Source: a bacterium (GTDB lineage: Bacteria; Armatimonadota; Chthonomonadetes; Chthonomonadales; Chthonomonadaceae). Taken from it: a stretch of 63,114 bases of DNA. Each line of letters begins with the position of its first letter. Position 1 is the first letter of the stretch. Below the pieces are notes generated by a model that did no database searches, was not told where the DNA came from, and was given only the letters and a program-made list of their open reading frames with translations. The stretch is taken from assembly GCA_021777995.1 (NCBI GenBank), contig JAJYCW010000008.1, positions 1-63,114 of the forward strand. Direction: 5' to 3'. Position numbers and translations under genes: made by a program. This document shows positions 25,559-34,609 of the stretch, piece by piece.

Positions 25559-28000
25559 ATGCAATCTCCAACTCAGGTGCCGCCCTCTCCCGCACCTACA
25601 CTTTCGTACCGTGATATGCCTATACAGGAGGCCATGGATCGATTAGAAGCTACCGACGAGGGCCTTACTTCAGCGGAGGCCGTTGCCAGGCTTGCAAAAT
25701 ATGGACGGAACGAACTTGCAGAACCGCCCAAAAACCCCGTACTAGATTTTTTAAAGAGATATTGGGGACCAATGCCATGGCTACTCGAATTGGCAATGGT
25801 GCTCTCGTTCATTCTAAATCGCCCGGCAGAAGGGGTAATTATCCTCTTCCTGCTAACAATGAACGCGGTAATTGGGTTTTGGCATTCTCAGGGATCGCAA
25901 AAAGCCGTCGCACTGCTTAAGCAGCGCCTGGCACTGCAGGCGCGCGTCTTGCGCGACGGCGCATGGAAGACGGTAGAAGTTGCCATGCTCGTGCCGGGTG
26001 ATGTCATTACCGTCCGCCTTGGTGACATCATTCCCTCCGACGCAAAGATCATTAGCGGCGACGTTTCCATCGATGAATCTGCGCTTACTGGTGAGTCGCT
26101 GCCCACGGATAAGAGCGCGGGAGCGGTTATTTACTCAGGATCGGTCATCCGACAGGGTGAGGCACGGTGCCTGGTAATCAACACGGGCTATACAACCTAT
26201 TTTGGCCGCACTGCAGAGTTGGTTAACGCTGCGAAACCAAAATCACATCAGGAAGCCATCGCACTTGCAATTGTGAAGTACATGATGTACCTAGGCATTA
26301 CTGCGTCACTCATTGTTGCAGGAGATGCTGCAGTGCAGCACCATCCCCTGCTCCTGATTCTTACGTTCATCGTGGTGTTTCTAATGGGCTCGGTGCCGGT
26401 AGCTCTCCCTGCCGTTCTCACCATTGTACAGGCTGCCACGGGCATTCAGCTCTCAAAAAGCGGTGTGCTCGTTACCCGGCTGGAGTCGATTGAGGATGCT
26501 GCCTCGGTGAGCGTTTTATGTATGGACAAAACCGGAACCATTACCATGAACCAGTTGTCCGTAGTCGATGCGGTCGGCTTTGAGCCCTGCACTGTTAAGG
26601 ACACCTTGAACATGGCCGCGCTTGCCTCGAGAGAAGATGGCATGGACCTTATCGATCTTGCGATACTAGAGTATGCAAAAGCCCAGGGTGCCTTCGGACA
26701 AGACTATAAACAGCTGACCTACACACCCTTTAATCCTGCCGTTCGACGAACAGAAGCAACAGCCGCGCAGAACGGAAGCGAATTCAGGGTGATTAAAGGT
26801 GCCTCGCAGGTTGTTGCGCCTATGTGTTCAGGCATGGATGCCGAGCAACTCGCCAAGGTTGAGCAGTATGTGCAGTCGTACTCCCGCAAGGGTTATCGCA
26901 CCATAGCTGTCGCTCGGTCCCAGGACGGCACTCCAGATACACTGAATTTGGTAGGTTTGGTAGCGCTTGCCGACCCACCGCGCCCCGACTCCCGGCAGAT
27001 GATTGCAGAGATCAAAGCATTGGGCGTCAAGCCGATCATGCTTACCGGCGACAATATGGCCATTGCACGGGAGATCGCCGTCCAGGTAGGTATCGGAGAC
27101 AACATCAGCAGGCTGTCGGATGTAGAGCACTTGCAAGGTAACGACCGAGCCAGGGCCGTCGCGGCCAGTGACGGCTTTGCAGAAATCTACCCAGAAGATA
27201 AATACCAGCTGGTCAAACTGTTGCAGGAAGCAGGCTACATGGTGGCTATGACAGGTGATGGAGTAAATGACGCTCCCGCACTAAAACAAGCTGAGATGGG
27301 TATTGCCGTCAACAACGCCACCGACGTTGCAAAAGCTTCCGCAAGTGTTGTTCTTACAGAGCCAGGAATTCAGGTGATTGTTAAGGCAGTAGAACTCAGC
27401 CGTGAAACGTACCAGCGTATGCTAACGTGGGTCATCAACAAAGTTATGAAGGTGGTGCAGGTAGTTGGCCTCCTCACAATAGGCTATTTCATGCTTCACC
27501 AGATGATCGTCTCGATGCTAGGTATTTCTCTTCTCATTTTCGCAAACGATTTCGTTACAATTTCGCTTGCCACCGATAACGTCAAACATACTCTCAATCC
27601 CAATAGTTGGGATGTAAAGAACATCATGAGCGCTGCACTGGTGGTGGGAGTATTGCTGATTGCCGAGGGATTGGCAACAATATGGTGGGGGACGCACACG
27701 CTGCATCTAGACATAGATCACTTGCGCACTCTTGTACTGCTTATGCTCGTATTTACCAGCCAATTAAATGTGCTGATGGTACGTGAAAGAAGGAGCTTGT
27801 GGGCATCGGTACCCGGTAAGGCACTCATAGTGTCATCACTCGCAGTAACAGTTGCCTATATCGCGTTAGGAGTTTCGGGGCTCCTAATTCCAGCACTTCC
27901 TCTTGCCAACGTGCTTGAAATGCTCGCCTTCCTGGTTGTATGCACGGCACTGTTTGACTATCCCAAACGGGCAGCATTCCGAAAGTTCCAGTTGAGTTAG
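25559..28000 (+). CDS. Plasma-membrane-type proton-exporting P-type ATPase (P3A)
   Basis: About 813 residues from ATG 25559 (MQSPTQVPP). Earlier in-frame codons exist from 25469, but the upstream 30 residues are not typical. The N-terminal cation-ATPase domain (GLTSAEAVARLAKYGRNEL) is followed by TGES (actuator), SVPVALPAV (ion-binding M4), the phosphorylation site DKTGT at about residue 323, TGDNMAIA and TGDGVNDAPALKQA. The short, simple topology and the NELAEPPKNP segment match P3A proton pumps of archaea, bacteria and fungi. A possible role is proton extrusion in acid conditions. A strong bidirectional terminator follows. Confidence 0.9.
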   Translation: MQSPTQVPPSPAPTLSYRDMPIQEAMDRLEATDEGLTSAEAVARLAKYGRNELAEPPKNPVLDFLKRYWGPMPWLLELAMVLSFILNRPAEGVIILFLLTMNAVIGFWHSQGSQKAVALLKQRLALQARVLRDGAWKTVEVAMLVPGDVITVRLGDIIPSDAKIISGDVSIDESALTGESLPTDKSAGAVIYSGSVIRQGEARCLVINTGYTTYFGRTAELVNAAKPKSHQEAIALAIVKYMMYLGITASLIVAGDAAVQHHPLLLILTFIVVFLMGSVPVALPAVLTIVQAATGIQLSKSGVLVTRLESIEDAASVSVLCMDKTGTITMNQLSVVDAVGFEPCTVKDTLNMAALASREDGMDLIDLAILEYAKAQGAFGQDYKQLTYTPFNPAVRRTEATAAQNGSEFRVIKGASQVVAPMCSGMDAEQLAKVEQYVQSYSRKGYRTIAVARSQDGTPDTLNLVGLVALADPPRPDSRQMIAEIKALGVKPIMLTGDNMAIAREIAVQVGIGDNISRLSDVEHLQGNDRARAVAASDGFAEIYPEDKYQLVKLLQEAGYMVAMTGDGVNDAPALKQAEMGIAVNNATDVAKASASVVLTEPGIQVIVKAVELSRETYQRMLTWVINKVMKVVQVVGLLTIGYFMLHQMIVSMLGISLLIFANDFVTISLATDNVKHTLNPNSWDVKNIMSAALVVGVLLIAEGLATIWWGTHTLHLDIDHLRTLVLLMLVFTSQLNVLMVRERRSLWASVPGKALIVSSLAVTVAYIALGVSGLLIPALPLANVLEMLAFLVVCTALFDYPKRAAFRKFQLS

Positions 28001-28017
28001 CCTAATGTCGCCAAAAT

Positions 28018-28052
28018 AAAATCCCCTCGATTATTAAGTCCGAGGGGATTTT
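28018..28052. terminator. Bidirectional rho-independent terminator
   Basis: AAAATCCCCTCG (28018-28029) pairs perfectly with CGAGGGGATTTT (28041-28052), loop of 11 bases. A and T runs on each side serve the convergent ATPase and moaA transcripts. Confidence 0.9.
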
Positions 28053-28102
28053 ATTTATGAATTCTTTGGTCGGGGTACACGCTAATTGTTTGGCCACACC
28101 CA

Positions 28103-29242
28103 TTAACCACCGAGTTGACTCATCCCCCGTGCAATGGGCGTTATGCCATCTTCTAAGCGATGCTCTAATGGCTTATGCTTTACCACCAGCCGAAATAGCT
28201 CCTCAAGGTCCCCATCTGAGGCACCTCGTCGCATAAGGTCTCTTAAACTCACTTCCCCGTCCGCCATAAGACAGGGGCGCAGGGACCCGTCTGCGGTAAG
28301 CCGCAACCTGTTGCAATCGCGACAAAAATCCCGGGTAATCTGGCTTATAAAGCCTACCGTCCCCGCCGCACCTGGGATACGGTACGTTTGCGCTGGCCCC
28401 TGCGTCGTGACCGTTGCAGCTTCCAGTGGCCCCAATTCAGCCTCTATCGCGCTCCTGGTTTCAGCCGCAGGCACAAATGCTCGGCGCATCGCGCCACCAT
28501 CTAACATACCATTCGAATGACCAAGTACCGGAATCTGAATTTTTGCGAACGATTTCGATTCGTTTTCAGCATACACATCCCGCTGCTTTGCACCCTCTTT
28601 TGCGGCGCCAGCAAGCGCGTAAAAGCCCCGTAGAAGGTCAGGTTCGTCGCCTGATGACCAGCTAATGGGCATCAGTTCTATAAAGCGAACATGCAATGGA
28701 CGATCTACGGTAAGGCGGGCAAATTCCACACACTCATCCTCGTTATAACCACGCATCACCACGCAATTTAGCTTTACTGGGGCCATACCACATTGCAGTG
28801 CTGCTTCGAGACCTTCAAGAACCTGGTCAAGGCTGCCGCGCCTCGCTATGGATGCGAAACGATCCTGGCGCAGTGTATCCAGGCTCATATTCACGCGATG
28901 AACCCCCGCTTCCGCAAGATCACCAGCCATGGCAGGCAATAGATAGCCGTTGGTGGTGATTGATAACTCACGTAAATCGGGGTGGCACGAGATCCGCTTT
29001 AGTATCCCTACAAGTCCCGGTCGAACAAGTGGCTCGCCGCCCGTGATACGAATATGAGACATACCCAGGGATATCGCTAATCTCACCACCCTCACTATCT
29101 CGTCGTCATTCAACAATTCGTCTCGCGGGGCAATTGGTGCTCCCGTCTCAGGCATGCAATATACACACCGGAAGTTGCACCGATCGGTAACGGAAACGCG
29201 CAGGTAATGAATGATTCGATTGTAACTATCGATTAAAGGCAT
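28103..29242 (-). CDS. moaA: GTP 3',8-cyclase MoaA, with an internal insertion
   Basis: Radical SAM enzyme of molybdopterin synthesis, about 379 residues from ATG 29242 (MPLIDSYNRIIHYLRVS). The first cluster is C-X3-C-X2-C (DRCNFRCVYC), the SAM site TGGEPLVRPG, the second cluster DFCRDCNRLRLT with LRPCL, and the conserved Gly-Gly terminus (SQLGG). It is longer than usual (about 330) because of a polar insertion at about residues 190-255, after FIELMPI. No other molybdopterin gene is adjacent. It follows the GNAT gene by 22 bases. Confidence 0.92.
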   Translation of the reverse strand: MPLIDSYNRIIHYLRVSVTDRCNFRCVYCMPETGAPIAPRDELLNDDEIVRVVRLAISLGMSHIRITGGEPLVRPGLVGILKRISCHPDLRELSITTNGYLLPAMAGDLAEAGVHRVNMSLDTLRQDRFASIARRGSLDQVLEGLEAALQCGMAPVKLNCVVMRGYNEDECVEFARLTVDRPLHVRFIELMPISWSSGDEPDLLRGFYALAGAAKEGAKQRDVYAENESKSFAKIQIPVLGHSNGMLDGGAMRRAFVPAAETRSAIEAELGPLEAATVTTQGPAQTYRIPGAAGTVGFISQITRDFCRDCNRLRLTADGSLRPCLMADGEVSLRDLMRRGASDGDLEELFRLVVKHKPLEHRLEDGITPIARGMSQLGG

Positions 29243-29264
29243 GATGGTCTTTGTGCAGCCAATT

Positions 29265-29744
29265 CTAACTACGTTTACGTAGCGGATTGGCATATATTCC
29301 AGGAGTGCTGTCAGGAATTATCGTAGCACCAACCGCTTTCGCGTAGAATTCTGCCGGCCCCACTCCGCCAATAATACCATAGGCATAGCCACTAGTGCGC
29401 ATTGAGTGTAATGCCACGACGAGCAATGCCGTGCCTACTCCGCGACCGCGCTGCTGAGGAAGAACGCCTGTAGGGCCAAAGTAATTGCGGCAGGTAGCCT
29501 CTACAGCAGCAAATCCAATTATTTCGCCATCGGCAATGGCGATATGAAGTGAGACAGGCTGGCGTGAAAAGCAGGGCATCAACTCGTCTGCCCAGCCCGT
29601 AGAGAAGTTGTCCTCTATGAAACGCCTAACGGCACTAGCCTCAAAGGTGTTCGCACGCCGAATTACTACGCCGATATTTCGCATTGCACCAACCTGTTCA
29701 GCCTCATCTGGCAGGTGCAGTAGATTAACAAGCATATCTGGCAT
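29265..29744 (-). CDS. GNAT-family N-acetyltransferase
   Basis: A 159-residue protein with the GNAT acetyl-CoA loop QQRGRGVGTALL and the following helix and beta strand (GYAYGIIGGVGPAEFYAKAVGA). Substrate unknown; it resembles small-molecule or antibiotic-type acetyltransferases. It is probably cotranscribed with moaA, 22 bases downstream. Confidence 0.85.
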   Translation of the reverse strand: MPDMLVNLLHLPDEAEQVGAMRNIGVVIRRANTFEASAVRRFIEDNFSTGWADELMPCFSRQPVSLHIAIADGEIIGFAAVEATCRNYFGPTGVLPQQRGRGVGTALLVVALHSMRTSGYAYGIIGGVGPAEFYAKAVGATIIPDSTPGIYANPLRKRS

Positions 29745-29946
29745 GGGGAACCTTTCTACTCTCGCAGCAGTCTTTATTTTGTACGTTAGGCGGAATTATA
29801 ACGTGCCCTACCAGATTGGTCAACTATTCGACGGATATTGATATTGGCTTGGTAGCACGACTTTCACCGCGTGGTAGAATTGATTCAGACAATATGGGGA
29901 GAGCATTAGATTTGCTTGAACCGGACGCACCAAGGAGCAGATAGTT

Positions 29947-30186
29947 ATGCCTTCGCTGATAAGCCCTGCCCAGCGCGCCGCCGGAGCGTTACGCCGCGCG
30001 GAGCGCGCTCTTCGAAACTGGCAGGATGACCCCGCAAGCCCCCGCAATGATGTAGACAAAATGATCGCAATCGTCGCTGATTTACGAACGTGGGTGCAGG
30101 GCCACCTGCTGTTAGATATCGAAAAATCGCTCGCTAAAGAGGCCTCGGATCATGACCATCGAAGCGACGGCCCGCTCCCCTCATAA
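29947..30186 (+). CDS. Small hypothetical protein
   Basis: A 79-residue charged, Arg/Ala-rich helical protein (QRAAGALRRAERALRNWQ). A good ribosome binding site (AAGGAG, 10 bases upstream) supports it. No known domain recognised. It lies between the divergent GNAT gene and a convergent large secreted protein. Confidence 0.6.
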   Translation: MPSLISPAQRAAGALRRAERALRNWQDDPASPRNDVDKMIAIVADLRTWVQGHLLLDIEKSLAKEASDHDHRSDGPLPS

Positions 30187-30196
30187 CCACGCCGGG

Positions 30197-30219
30197 CTAC
30201 ATTTCCCCTCGTAATGTAG
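30197..30219. terminator. Possible hairpin between convergent genes
   Basis: CTACATT (30197-30203) pairs with AATGTAG (30213-30219), loop of 9 bases. AT-rich stem and no T tract; weak, but sits between convergent ends. Confidence 0.3.
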
Positions 30220-30230
30220 ATTGACTTTGG

Positions 30231-32909
30231 TTACCGCCATCGCAAGGCAATGGTGGGTTTGCCTTCTAACCTAAGGGCCAACCAGCCATGAACGGCATCG
30301 TACCGATACCCTTTCTCCAGCGAAACCTTCGCGCCATTGATGACCACCCGCGGTTGTGATGATATGCCTGTAATCAGTACATCGTATTGACCAACCGGCC
30401 ACCCCTCCGCATGAAAGCTCACACTGCCTTTACTGTCATTTACTAATCGAATTCGACCCGGAACATGAATGATTGCCCTACACTTGCGGCAAACTGTCAT
30501 CTGGTACAGGGGCGGCAGGTGATAGTAGGGAATAGCACCACTGAACACAGTGCCAGGATTAATTGCTGGAAGATTTCGGGTTTGGGTTACAAGGTTAAAG
30601 GAATCAGGTAACAATCCGTGCAACGGCGAGTCCATCGGCCATGTCATCTGCAGGCCGCAAGCCGTGATACCGTCGGCTATATGGTCCCACTGGGCATCGT
30701 GATCCTCACGGGCTAACAGATGTAAGGCATCTGCGTACACCATTCCGCACCACTGTACAGGCAGACCTATCCAGTCTGGAGACACCCAGTGGGTAGCACC
30801 CAGTACGGCTGTAGTCGCATAGAATCCAATCCGCCTGCTTTCCGGTTGGTGCAAGTAGACAAACGGTATGCCAGTCCAAGCCCAATATTCGGCCTGTTGT
30901 AGATACTGTTTGCGGCCGCTCAACATATAGCCCAAGGTATAGCATTTACACAGGTCCGCTGCAGCCAGGATATCCGGTACGTGCAGCGGTACCTCCCACG
31001 TTTGAGCACCGCGCGGTACGCTGGTCTTATATTGATCCAGCCTGTCGAGCATTTTTAAGGCACCACGAATGAGTCCTTCACTTCCACAAAATGCAGCATT
31101 CTCTAGTAACGGCAACACACGCTCAGCATCTAGCCCGTCGGTATACCGATGAGGATTTGTTGCGGCGAGGTTCTCGCCGTTAACCGGCGGCGTATAGATA
31201 GCATGCTCATCCTTTTCCATCGCAGAGAGCTCCTGGTTTGCCTGTAGCTCGCACTCGCGTGCGGCATCCAGCGCCTTGCCCGCAACAAGTGCCGGGGCCA
31301 GGGTTCGAACATGAAAAATGCCTGTCGTAGTAAATTGAGATGGCGGTACAACCGCTATAGCTTTCTGATAGGCAGCGTTGAGTGGTTGACAAAGTGCAGG
31401 GGTATTTATGTTAGACGCAATGTATGCTAGTTCGGTGGCGGCATCGGGAGCAATTTGCGGAGGAAACCCACTACCATTATAGGCGTGCTGAAATAGTGGG
31501 ATATGACTGATAGGAGAGTGTAACCATCCTGCAGCAGCGAGATTCAAATAGTCTGTTCTGCTCAATCCCGGTGATGGTATCGGAGGTAATCCATGGGTTG
31601 TTATATATTGACTTAGAGCCGGTACAATGGTTGCTCCTCGAGCACCCATCACCGTTACATTCGCAAAAATGACATGATTAGCGGCCAAATGGGTTGCCTC
31701 ATAGGGCAGAATATGGCCAGCCGGGCGTCCCATGCCACCCGTGCCAGGCGATATTATCGCCATAAGGTGCGCGGCGGTGTGTGGTAAACGATCTGGAGAG
31801 TCAAATTCCGCGGCTATGTCATCAGCGGGCTGCCAGGTTAACGACAACACTCTATTATTAGCCGCAATCGCCATCAATGGAATTGTAATGTCACTGGAAG
31901 GTGGTATCTGGCGTTGCGCCTGGGGACCCTTAAGGTCCTTGTCGCTGCTGCTGGCATCTACAGCGTTTAGATATTCCACGCCGCTAAACAGCGCCTGTTG
32001 TCGATGGATACCGAAGCTGCCTAAACCGGGCAGCATCACAAAGAACGGTAGGTAAAGAATGTCACGGGGTTCACTAACTTGTGCAGAACAGTCGACCTCA
32101 ATACAATCATCTGCCTTGCCACGAAAGGTCTGATGAAGTTCCCATCTAGCTCCGTCAGGGTCAATTGCCACGGTTCGTAGGTGCAGCACCCCTTGTTCAT
32201 TAACGACTGTGGTGATTCCTTCGTTGTTTGGATCAAAGAAGACAGGTTTGCCGTTAAGCATGTAACCAATCTTCTCATTATCCTGCCCGCAAGCCATCCT
32301 ATACCCGTCATAGTTAACGACGAATGCACCAAGCTGGTGATGGGCCTGTAGTATTTGCAGGCCACCTGATCTTATTTGTAGTGGCCGTTTGCCAAGAACC
32401 GGTACAGAGGGTTCCGTCCAGGTCGGAACGCGGATGATTGTGCGGCCCTCAACTGCAAACGAAGTAAGGTGAAACTGGTAGTGTCCCGGCGGAGGATCAA
32501 TGCGAAACGAGGTGTGAGCGCCCATGGCAGGCAGTGGAAGGTAGATAGTCTGCATTCCATGTGTTACGTCAAAGTGCAGGTCGTGACGTTCGCTTGCCGC
32601 GTGATGAAAGAAGTAGAACCTTCCGGTGCCTGCGTGCGGGCTAACAATGGTCATCTTAATCCACAGGCGCATTCCGGCAGGATAGTCGTGGGATTTAAGG
32701 AAGAAGTAAGGGTCGGCCCCATCGACATTCACGACAAGCCCCGCTGAATTCACGGAAATACTGCTGATGTCGTGCAAGGGACTACCTGGAGCCAAAACGG
32801 AGGATCCAGTGAGGCCAAACTGACGGATCGACTGCGCTTGAACCCGAATTGCGGCCGTTAAGAGGCACAAAAATACAATGGAGATTCTTATACCAATGGT
32901 TCTCGGCAT
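30231..32909 (-). CDS. Large secreted protein, possible six-hairpin-type glycosidase
   Basis: An 892-residue exported protein. Signal peptide at residues 1-25 (ISIVFLCLLTAAIRVQAQ). The N-terminal half is rich in beta strands and includes a carbohydrate-binding-like region (about 30-160). The C-terminal half (about 500-790) looks helical, in an alpha/alpha-barrel manner (LENAAFCGSEGLIRGALKMLDRL, VPDILAAADLCKCYTLGYMLSG, LQQAEYWAWTGIPFVYL, MVYADALHLLAREDHDAQW). This layout resembles polysaccharide-active six-hairpin enzymes, but I cannot name a family or catalytic residues. It may be a substrate of the type II system encoded upstream (inference). Confidence 0.65.
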   Translation of the reverse strand: MPRTIGIRISIVFLCLLTAAIRVQAQSIRQFGLTGSSVLAPGSPLHDISSISVNSAGLVVNVDGADPYFFLKSHDYPAGMRLWIKMTIVSPHAGTGRFYFFHHAASERHDLHFDVTHGMQTIYLPLPAMGAHTSFRIDPPPGHYQFHLTSFAVEGRTIIRVPTWTEPSVPVLGKRPLQIRSGGLQILQAHHQLGAFVVNYDGYRMACGQDNEKIGYMLNGKPVFFDPNNEGITTVVNEQGVLHLRTVAIDPDGARWELHQTFRGKADDCIEVDCSAQVSEPRDILYLPFFVMLPGLGSFGIHRQQALFSGVEYLNAVDASSSDKDLKGPQAQRQIPPSSDITIPLMAIAANNRVLSLTWQPADDIAAEFDSPDRLPHTAAHLMAIISPGTGGMGRPAGHILPYEATHLAANHVIFANVTVMGARGATIVPALSQYITTHGLPPIPSPGLSRTDYLNLAAAGWLHSPISHIPLFQHAYNGSGFPPQIAPDAATELAYIASNINTPALCQPLNAAYQKAIAVVPPSQFTTTGIFHVRTLAPALVAGKALDAARECELQANQELSAMEKDEHAIYTPPVNGENLAATNPHRYTDGLDAERVLPLLENAAFCGSEGLIRGALKMLDRLDQYKTSVPRGAQTWEVPLHVPDILAAADLCKCYTLGYMLSGRKQYLQQAEYWAWTGIPFVYLHQPESRRIGFYATTAVLGATHWVSPDWIGLPVQWCGMVYADALHLLAREDHDAQWDHIADGITACGLQMTWPMDSPLHGLLPDSFNLVTQTRNLPAINPGTVFSGAIPYYHLPPLYQMTVCRKCRAIIHVPGRIRLVNDSKGSVSFHAEGWPVGQYDVLITGISSQPRVVINGAKVSLEKGYRYDAVHGWLALRLEGKPTIALRWR

Positions 32910-33065
32910 GAATCTTCTCCTTTAACCATCAAAAAATGCTGTAGAATATTAACATAGCAGCCGATAATGTAGTGACAACTAATTGACGGCGTTGCTTTGT
33001 AACACAGGGATGTATTCTTCCCGCCGTCCAAAATTCCCTGCATTCGGTGCCATGGAGGGCCACAG

Positions 33066-33293
33066 ATGCTGGTTTTAACTCGAAAACCCGATCAATCAAT
33101 TATGGTCGGTAACGATATTGAGATCACTGTTTTAGAAGTTCGAGGTGAACAGGTACGTATCGGCATACGGGCGCCACGAAACGTCACCGTACACCGCAAA
33201 GAGGTTTTTGACCAGATACTGGAAGAGAACTGCAGCGCGAGTGAAGCCCCTGCAACACTGCCCAACCTCGATACTCTGCTCCCCCCGCGCTAA
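33066..33293 (+). CDS. csrA: Carbon storage regulator CsrA
   Basis: A 75-residue protein with the full CsrA pattern: MLVLTRKPDQSIMVGNDIEITVLEVRGEQVRIGIRAP and VTVHRKEVFDQI. The RNA-binding Arg44-region motif (IGIRAPRNVTVHRKEV) is intact. It binds GGA motifs in mRNA leaders and represses or stabilises targets. GGAGGG lies 8-13 bases before the ATG. Followed by a terminator hairpin. Confidence 0.95.
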   Translation: MLVLTRKPDQSIMVGNDIEITVLEVRGEQVRIGIRAPRNVTVHRKEVFDQILEENCSASEAPATLPNLDTLLPPR

Positions 33294-33304
33294 CCACGCC
33301 GTAG

Positions 33305-33338
33305 CGAGCTGGTGTAGGGTGCCCCCTTCACCAGCTCG
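33305..33338. terminator. Terminator hairpin, csrA / dehydrogenase
   Basis: CGAGCTGGTG (33305-33314) pairs perfectly with CACCAGCTCG (33329-33338), loop of 14 bases, followed by TTTA. It lies between convergent csrA and the isocitrate dehydrogenase-like gene and may serve both. Confidence 0.75.
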
Positions 33339-33348
33339 TTTAGCGCTT

Positions 33349-34350
33349 TCAAAGCGCCGCGATAATTGCGTCGGTCATCTCGGTTGTCGTTGAATCTCCA
33401 CCCAGGTCTTTAGTTCGCACCTTACCTTCGGAGAGGACTCGTTGAACCGCGGCTTCCACACGCGCAGCCTGTTCAAACTCTGCCATGTGCTTCAACATAA
33501 GGCCCGCGGATAGTATAAGCGCGATGGGGTTGGCGATATTTCGACCGGCTATATCAGGGGCAGATCCGTGTACCGCTTCGAACATAGCCGCTCCGGTTTC
33601 GCCTATATTTGCCGACGGTGTAAGACCCAATCCTCCAATGAGGCCAGATGCAAGATCGCTGAGGATGTCACCGTACAGGTTCTCCATTACCATCACGTCA
33701 AAGCGCTCAGGGTTTAGAACCATGTTCATGCATGTTGCATCTACTATCATCTCTTCATAGCCAATTTCAGGCGCCTCTCGCGCTGCGCGTCGCAAGCATT
33801 CCAGAAACAGGCCATCTGCCAGCTTCATGATGTTGGCCTTATGAACTGCAGTAACCTTTTTGCGCCGATTCCTGCGGGCGTATTCGAAAGCATATTTGCC
33901 GATCCGGGTACAAGCAGCTTCGGTGATGATTTTCAGGCTCTCTACCACGCCAGGAATGACAATGTGCTCTAGTCCGGAATAGAGGTCTTCACTGTTCTCA
34001 CGTATGACCACAAGATCGACGTTATCATAACGCGACTTAACTCCTGGCATCGTGTGGGCGGGCCTAATATTAGCAAAGAGGCCCAGCCTCTTCCGTAGCA
34101 TTACATTGGCGCTTGCAAATCCTACCCCTATTGGAGTAGTAATAGGGCCCTTTAGCGCTACCCTGTTATTGATGATGGAGCTTACTACCTCGTCGGGAAC
34201 CGGTGTTCCGTACTTGGCTACGCATTCTGCGCCAGCATCAACACGATGCCAGTTAACGGATACTCCGGTCGCCTCCACCACCCTAACAGCCGCTTCGGAT
34301 ACTTCAGGGCCGATACCGTCTCCTGGAATCAGAGTTACGTCGTACGTCAT
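33349..34350 (-). CDS. NAD-dependent isocitrate/isopropylmalate dehydrogenase family protein
   Basis: A 333-residue beta-decarboxylating dehydrogenase. Conserved parts are LIPGDGIGPEV, RENSEDLYSGLEH (the Ser/Asn pair and substrate Arg region seen in NAD-dependent isocitrate dehydrogenase), the Tyr/Lys catalytic region (KVTAVHKANIMK), and the C-terminal NLYGDILSDLASGLIGGLGL with EAVHGSAPDIAG. The ENSEDLYSG motif favours NAD-isocitrate dehydrogenase over isopropylmalate dehydrogenase (which has REL-T-GIYFG). It acts in the citric acid cycle. Separate monocistronic gene. Confidence 0.88.
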   Translation of the reverse strand: MTYDVTLIPGDGIGPEVSEAAVRVVEATGVSVNWHRVDAGAECVAKYGTPVPDEVVSSIINNRVALKGPITTPIGVGFASANVMLRKRLGLFANIRPAHTMPGVKSRYDNVDLVVIRENSEDLYSGLEHIVIPGVVESLKIITEAACTRIGKYAFEYARRNRRKKVTAVHKANIMKLADGLFLECLRRAAREAPEIGYEEMIVDATCMNMVLNPERFDVMVMENLYGDILSDLASGLIGGLGLTPSANIGETGAAMFEAVHGSAPDIAGRNIANPIALILSAGLMLKHMAEFEQAARVEAAVQRVLSEGKVRTKDLGGDSTTTEMTDAIIAAL

Positions 34351-34609
34351 CTATCGTAAAGTCCTTTCCTTACCTGCCTGTAAACATTGTGTACTATTTT
34401 CGGTTCTGTTTGGCGCAGGCTTAGAAGCGCATTGAAGAATATCCGCCATTACGTTGACTCCCCCGGCAGGATATAACAAGCGGACCCATGCCCAGTCGGT
34501 TATGGTCTAAATATGGGACTTGGTCGCATCCCGGCGCACGTTTAATCGAGACCACTTGGGGTATGCGGGAGAGGCAGCCATTGACTCGCACAGCAACAAC
34601 GAATAGAAT

